Source: Aliidiomarina indica
Lineage (GTDB): Bacteria; Pseudomonadota; Gammaproteobacteria; Enterobacterales; Alteromonadaceae
DNA length: 64,000 bases
Assembly (NCBI RefSeq): GCF_015354615.1
Contig: NZ_JACAVQ010000005.1
Span: 1 to 64,000, forward strand
Direction of reading: 5' to 3'
Shown here: positions 60,652-64,000 of the stretch, piece by piece
Layout of the letters: each line of letters starts with the position of its first letter
Position numbering within the stretch: the stretch's first letter is position 1
Notes under the pieces: generated by a model
The model's database searches: none
Told to the model about the DNA's origin: nothing
The model's input: only the letters and a program-made list of their open reading frames with translations
Translations under genes and position numbers: made by a program

Positions 60652-60888
60652 ATGTACGTTTGCCTATGTAAAGGTGTAACTGACAAGCAGATTACTCGCG
60701 CGGTAGAAAACGGCGCCTGCACTATGCGTGACCTCCGCCAGCAATTTGGTGTGGGCACCCAATGCGGAAAATGTACTTGCCACGCCCGTGACGTGCTGCA
60801 TGAGTCTTTGCATGCTCGTCCTGATGTTATTGAAGTTCCTGTCCGCGATGCCGCGGCCCCTTTCAACGCCGACGTCCTTTACTCTTAA
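60652..60888 (+). CDS. bfd: Bacterioferritin-associated ferredoxin
   Basis: A 78-residue [2Fe-2S] protein: MYVCLCKGVTDKQI with Cys4 and Cys6, and QCGKCTCHA with the two further ligands near residues 38-41. It reduces bacterioferritin to release iron. The Fur-controlled promoter and the two bacterioferritin genes downstream agree with this. Confidence 0.95.
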   Translation: MYVCLCKGVTDKQITRAVENGACTMRDLRQQFGVGTQCGKCTCHARDVLHESLHARPDVIEVPVRDAAAPFNADVLYS

Positions 60889-60901
60889 TTCCTTCCCCCC
60901 A

Positions 60902-60978
60902 ATCCGAGTTCCACCCTCGGGGCACAACTGCCCCACCGCCGACGAAATCCGAGTTGTACCCCTGGGGCGTAATTGTTG
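60902..60978 (+). repeat. Family B repeat pair between bfd and bfr
   Basis: Direct pair, centres about 60917 and 60963 (45-46 bp). The remainder up to 61178 is a likely promoter region for the bacterioferritin genes, not resolved further. Confidence 0.8.
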
Positions 60979-61190
60979 TTTGTTGTAAAGGGTGCTTGAA
61001 TTCGGGGGCTGCTGCACCTACTCTTAATGGATGAATTCTGTTGATGTGACAATACATTAGCGGAGTCTTTCGGGGGCTTAAATTGCATTGTCTCGCTGCG
61101 GCGAGATCAGCTATTTTCCCCTCGTCTTATAGACGCTTTGAGCTTTCGCCTCACAAGCGCTAAAAAGTCATTTAATCATTGGAGGAAGCT

Positions 61191-61655
61191 ATGCGGGGAA
61201 ACTCGGTGGTGATGGCGGCACTGAATAAAGTGCTGACCCGAAAGCTGACAGCAATTAATCAGTATTTCTTGCATGCACGTATGTTCAAAAACTGGGGTTT
61301 TTCTGCCCTGAATGAGCGTATTTACAAAGCCTCTATCGAAGAAATGAAGCATGCAGATGACGTCATTGAGCGCATTTTATTGCTCGACGGCCTGCCGAAC
61401 CTGCAAGAGCTCGGCAAACTCTATATTGGCGAAGAGCCGGCGGAAATGCTCAAGCTCGACGACAAACTGCAAACAGAAGATATTCGGCATATTCGCGATG
61501 CCATTGCCGTATGTGAGTCGGAGCAAGATTTCGTGAGTCGCAAAATACTTGCGACCATTTTAGAGCAACAAGAAGAGCATCAAGATTGGCTCGACACCCA
61601 ATGTGGCCTGATTGATACTCTTGGCGTGGAAAACTATCTACAACAGCAGCTTTAA
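61191..61655 (+). CDS. bfr: Bacterioferritin, heme-binding subunit without a complete ferroxidase site
   Basis: A 154-residue four-helix bundle subunit. It keeps the heme-ligand Met (EEMKHADD, Met52 equivalent) but, by alignment with E. coli Bfr, E18 is Lys (RKLTAINQ), E94 is Gln and E127 is Gln; E51, H54 and H130 are kept. So the di-iron ferroxidase centre is incomplete. GGAGGAAGCT before ATG at 61191. It should work together with the next gene product in a mixed 24-mer. Confidence 0.92.
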   Translation: MRGNSVVMAALNKVLTRKLTAINQYFLHARMFKNWGFSALNERIYKASIEEMKHADDVIERILLLDGLPNLQELGKLYIGEEPAEMLKLDDKLQTEDIRHIRDAIAVCESEQDFVSRKILATILEQQEEHQDWLDTQCGLIDTLGVENYLQQQL

Positions 61656-61666
61656 GGAGTGGTTTG

Positions 61667-62137
61667 ATGTCGAAAACGCATTCGAAAATCACCGATGCAC
61701 TGAATGGGTTGCTCGCGTGGGAACTCACCTCCATCGATCAGTACACCGACCATTCGGAGAAGTACGCAGACTGGGGTTTTTCTAAGCTCGCCGAGCGAAT
61801 TTCTCACGAAGCGGATGACGAGCGTCTGCACGCGAAAATGCTTATTGAGCGAATTCTTTATCTCGGTGCAGAGCCTGACATGGAAAGCCGTCATGCCCTG
61901 CCGGATGCAGACACAGTGCCAGAGATGCTCGCCGCCGATCTTGAACTAGAACGGCAAAATGCCTCTGCCCTCAAAGCCGCTATTCAGCTGTGTGAAAGCG
62001 AGAAAGATTTTGTGACCCGCGATACCTTAGTGCAAATTCTCAGAGACACGGAAGAAGATCACGCTTATTGGTTGCGTCAACAACTCGGATTGATCCATCG
62101 TCTCGGTTTGGAGCGTTTCTTACAAGCAATGATGTAA
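61667..62137 (+). CDS. bfr: Bacterioferritin, ferroxidase-type subunit without the heme ligand
   Basis: A 156-residue subunit that keeps all ferroxidase ligands: E18 (WELTSIDQY), E51 and H54 (DDERLHAK), E94 (LELERQN) and E127/H130 (TEEDHAYW), while the heme Met is Arg. It complements the preceding subunit, as in two-subunit bacterioferritins. AAGGAG lies before ATG at 61667, 11 bp after the previous stop. Confidence 0.92.
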   Translation: MSKTHSKITDALNGLLAWELTSIDQYTDHSEKYADWGFSKLAERISHEADDERLHAKMLIERILYLGAEPDMESRHALPDADTVPEMLAADLELERQNASALKAAIQLCESEKDFVTRDTLVQILRDTEEDHAYWLRQQLGLIHRLGLERFLQAMM

Positions 62138-62152
62138 TGGGCGGGAAGCTCT

Positions 62153-62671
62153 ATGCTTAGTTTTAGGCGGTTTGCGTTAGCGTTTTTACTGATGGCCATC
62201 CTCTGGTGGTTGCTTACCTTTGATACGGCGGCAGCCAACCGTGACCTGCTCGGCCCGTGGCTGATTGGCATTCCCGCTGCCCTGTTCTGTGCGTGGCTGG
62301 CGATACGTTTGCAGCCCGAGCGCCCCGCAAACCGAATTCGTGTCCGCGGCATTCCCCTTTTTCTGGGCCATTTCTGCTATCGTTCATTGCTCGCTGGGGT
62401 GGATGTGGCCTATCGCACCTTGCATCCCACGCTGCAACTCAAGCCCGGTTTCATTGATTACCCACTCGATCTACCGCAAGGCAAACCCCGTATTTTCTTC
62501 GCCACCGTGGTGAGTTTACTCCCCGGCACCCTAGCTACAGAACTCACCGAAACCGGCATTCGTTTGCATGTGCTGGATACAGGCAGTGATGTAAGCAAAG
62601 ACTGTGACCGCACCGTAAGCGTGCTTCAACGCTTGTTCCACAATAAAACACTGCAAGAGGAAGCCAAATGA
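62153..62671 (+). CDS. mrpE: Mrp-type Na+/H+ antiporter subunit E
   Basis: A 172-residue protein with two or three N-terminal helices and a C-terminal cytoplasmic part, including the MrpE segment RIFFATVVSLLPGTLATE. It opens the antiporter operon whose genes overlap by a few bases each. Subunit E is needed for assembly of the multi-subunit Na+(Li+,K+)/H+ antiporter. Confidence 0.9.
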   Translation: MLSFRRFALAFLLMAILWWLLTFDTAAANRDLLGPWLIGIPAALFCAWLAIRLQPERPANRIRVRGIPLFLGHFCYRSLLAGVDVAYRTLHPTLQLKPGFIDYPLDLPQGKPRIFFATVVSLLPGTLATELTETGIRLHVLDTGSDVSKDCDRTVSVLQRLFHNKTLQEEAK

Positions 62672-62949
62672 CGACCTTTCTCTTTATTGTTGCAAGCATT
62701 CTTCTGTTGTCATTGCTCATTGGACTGTTTCGCGTATGGCGCGGTCCAAACGAAGCCGACCGCATGCTCGCAGCGCAACTATTTGGCACCACGGGCGTTG
62801 CTACTTTACTGATTCTGGCCATTGCCACCGAGCAACGGGCGATCATTGATATTGCCTTTATCTTGGCACTGCTTGCCGCCGTCGCCACCATCGCTTTTGT
62901 GCGCCGCGTAGGTCGCGCCAGACCAGCGAAAAGAAGGAAACGGTCATGA
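62668..62949 (+). CDS. mrpF: Mrp-type Na+/H+ antiporter subunit F
   Basis: A 93-residue protein with three helices and the F-subunit pattern FRVWRGPNEADRMLAAQLF. Overlaps mrpE by 4 nt and mrpG by 4 nt. Confidence 0.92.
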   Translation: MTTFLFIVASILLLSLLIGLFRVWRGPNEADRMLAAQLFGTTGVATLLILAIATEQRAIIDIAFILALLAAVATIAFVRRVGRARPAKRRKRS

Positions 62950-63233
62950 TGTACCTGCAAATTCTTCTTATCTGCGCTGGCACCTTTTTCTTTCTGGTGG
63001 GCACCGTCGGCCTGCTGCGTTTTCCTGATGTGTACACGCGCATTCATGCTCTTACCAAAGCGGACAACCTCGGTATGGGTTTGATTGTGTTGGGTTTATT
63101 ACCTTCCACCGGTTCCATCGCCCAAGCGCTCAAACTTATTTTATGCTGGTTTTTAGTGCTTGGTGCCAGCTCCGTGGCAGCCTATTTGGTCGCTACACGA
63201 CAACGGGCCGCCGATGCTAAGGAGGCGCGATGA
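62946..63233 (+). CDS. mrpG: Mrp-type Na+/H+ antiporter subunit G
   Basis: A 95-residue three-helix protein with the G-subunit signature VGLLRFPDVYTRIHALTKADNLG. Overlaps both neighbours by 4 nt. Confidence 0.93.
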   Translation: MMYLQILLICAGTFFFLVGTVGLLRFPDVYTRIHALTKADNLGMGLIVLGLLPSTGSIAQALKLILCWFLVLGASSVAAYLVATRQRAADAKEAR

Positions 63234-63499
63234 TTGTCTTCGATATCTTGCTCGGTATCGGCCTTATTCTCGCTGCCAGCGGGGTGTTTCTATCCGCCCA
63301 ATTATTTCGTTCTGTGGTGCTTTTTGTGGTGTTTGGACTGCTTTTGGCGATTACCTGGACGCGCCTGCAAGCCCCTGACTTAGCGCTGGCCGAAGCCGCG
63401 ATTGGCGCCGGCCTCACCGGTGTTCTCTTCCTCGATACCTTAGGAACGTTGCGCAAAGCCAAGCACAAGCGTCATCGCAAAAAGGAGACGCACTCATGA
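63230..63499 (+). CDS. DUF4040 / MbhD-like antiporter subunit
   Basis: An 89-residue, three-helix protein with WTRLQAPDLALAEAAIGAGLTG, typical of the MbhD/DUF4040 segment that in canonical Mrp systems is part of MrpA. Its separate existence shows a split-A arrangement. Ends with a Lys/Arg-rich tail and ATGA overlap with the next gene. Confidence 0.82.
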   Translation: MIVFDILLGIGLILAASGVFLSAQLFRSVVLFVVFGLLLAITWTRLQAPDLALAEAAIGAGLTGVLFLDTLGTLRKAKHKRHRKKETHS

Positions 63500-64000
63500 G
63501 TCGGTCTTTGCGAATCGCGGCAGCAGGTATCGTCGCCTTTGGCACCTTGTATGCGCTCATCCTTGCAGTGCTTAACGCGCCGCAAATGCAGGTGAATTTG
63601 CCGCAGCAAGTGGCGCTCAACCTTGAACAAAGTGGCATTGATCATCCCATCACCGCCGTTCTTTTGAATTTTCGTAGCTATGACACCCTGCTCGAAGTCG
63701 CAGTGCTGTTAGTGGCTGTTGTTACCGGATTGGCGTTGCGCGAACGTGATGCGTTAACCGCGCACACAGAGCAAGCCCGCGACCCCATGCTGCATGCCCT
63801 CACCCGTCGGCTTTTACCCTTGCTGCTCATTACCAGCGTCTACATTTTATGGTCGGGCTCTTATGCACCCGGCGGCGCATTTCAGGCCGGTGCCTTAGTG
63901 GCGGCTGCCGGCGTGATTGCGCGCTTGGCCGGCTACGACATCGCCAGCCGCGCCGATGTATTGCTACGCCTTGGCCTCGCCCTCGGCTTTATCTTGTTCT
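63496..64000 (+). CDS. MrpB/MbhE-like antiporter subunit, truncated by the window edge
   Basis: The frame starts at ATG 63496 (overlap with the previous stop) and stays open to the end of the window, 168 codons. It has an N-terminal helix, a region like NFRSYDTLLEVAVLLVAVVTG (MbhE/MrpA C-terminal type) and then SGSYAPGGAFQAGALVAAAG as in MrpB (APGGGFQGG). So the product appears to fuse the E-like piece with MrpB. The C-terminus and further mrp genes lie outside. Confidence 0.83.
   Translation, partial: MSRSLRIAAAGIVAFGTLYALILAVLNAPQMQVNLPQQVALNLEQSGIDHPITAVLLNFRSYDTLLEVAVLLVAVVTGLALRERDALTAHTEQARDPMLHALTRRLLPLLLITSVYILWSGSYAPGGAFQAGALVAAAGVIARLAGYDIASRADVLLRLGLALGFILF

Overview
The window looks like chromosomal DNA of a marine gammaproteobacterium of the Alteromonadales. 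An Idiomarinaceae-like genome would fit, but that is inference from gene content (RfaH-ops control, asnC/asnA, a split Mrp antiporter, an arsJ module, mid-range G+C) and not from a marker gene. No rRNA, tRNA, CRISPR array or intact mobile element was seen.

Region 1 (about 0.2-27.9 kb, almost all minus strand) is a Wzx/Wzy-type exopolysaccharide locus that reads like one very long operon. It opens with rfaH (27.4-27.9 kb), followed by an untranslated leader with four REP sequences and an exact ops element (27220-27231). Then come a small unknown protein, wza, wzb, wzc, two nucleotide-sugar genes (tviB/tviC type), a wzx flippase flanked by two decayed IS3-type remnants, a wzy-like polymerase, three glycosyltransferases, a CapK-like adenylating enzyme, wecC, wecB, a heparinase-II/III-like protein, wecA, galE, and finally a yjbF - yjbG/H fusion - yjbE-like block ending at a terminator. 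The enzymes predict UDP-GalNAc(A), UDP-ManNAcA and UDP-Gal precursors, so an acidic polymer is likely. The central part (about 12.3-20 kb) looks more A+T-rich than its flanks, as expected for an exchangeable serotype-like segment.

Region 2 (28-48.7 kb) is mixed core metabolism and transport: pgi, a paralogue of the small protein from the exopolysaccharide operon, a beta-CASP nuclease-like hydrolase, a small lipoprotein, a large secreted metzincin-like lipoprotein, a Fur-box-preceded fbpABC iron(III) transporter, a cyclic-nucleotide-phosphodiesterase-like hydrolase with a DUF3429 membrane protein, a YrbG-type Ca2+/Na+ exchanger, a BCCT transporter, a Na+/phosphate cotransporter-like protein, a GDT1-family protein and a solute-binding lipoprotein.

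Region 3 (48.8-64 kb, mostly plus strand) holds an arsenic operon arsR-acr3-GAPDH-arsJ, gltB-gltD, the divergent asnC/asnA pair, a Fur-regulated bfd, two complementary bacterioferritin subunits and the start of an Mrp-type Na+/H+ antiporter operon that runs off the right edge.

Two families of short dispersed palindromic repeats run through the window. Family A (core CCAACGCnnTGCGTTGG with a GTAG-like flank) clusters in and next to the exopolysaccharide locus and sits inside or at the ends of several coding regions. Family B (core GTTCCnCCCC-GGGGnGGAAC) occupies gene ends from 30 to 61 kb, usually as pairs with two preferred spacings (77-78 or 45-46 bp). These repeats, the RfaH/ops arrangement and the small-protein paralogues are the least explained parts of the window.
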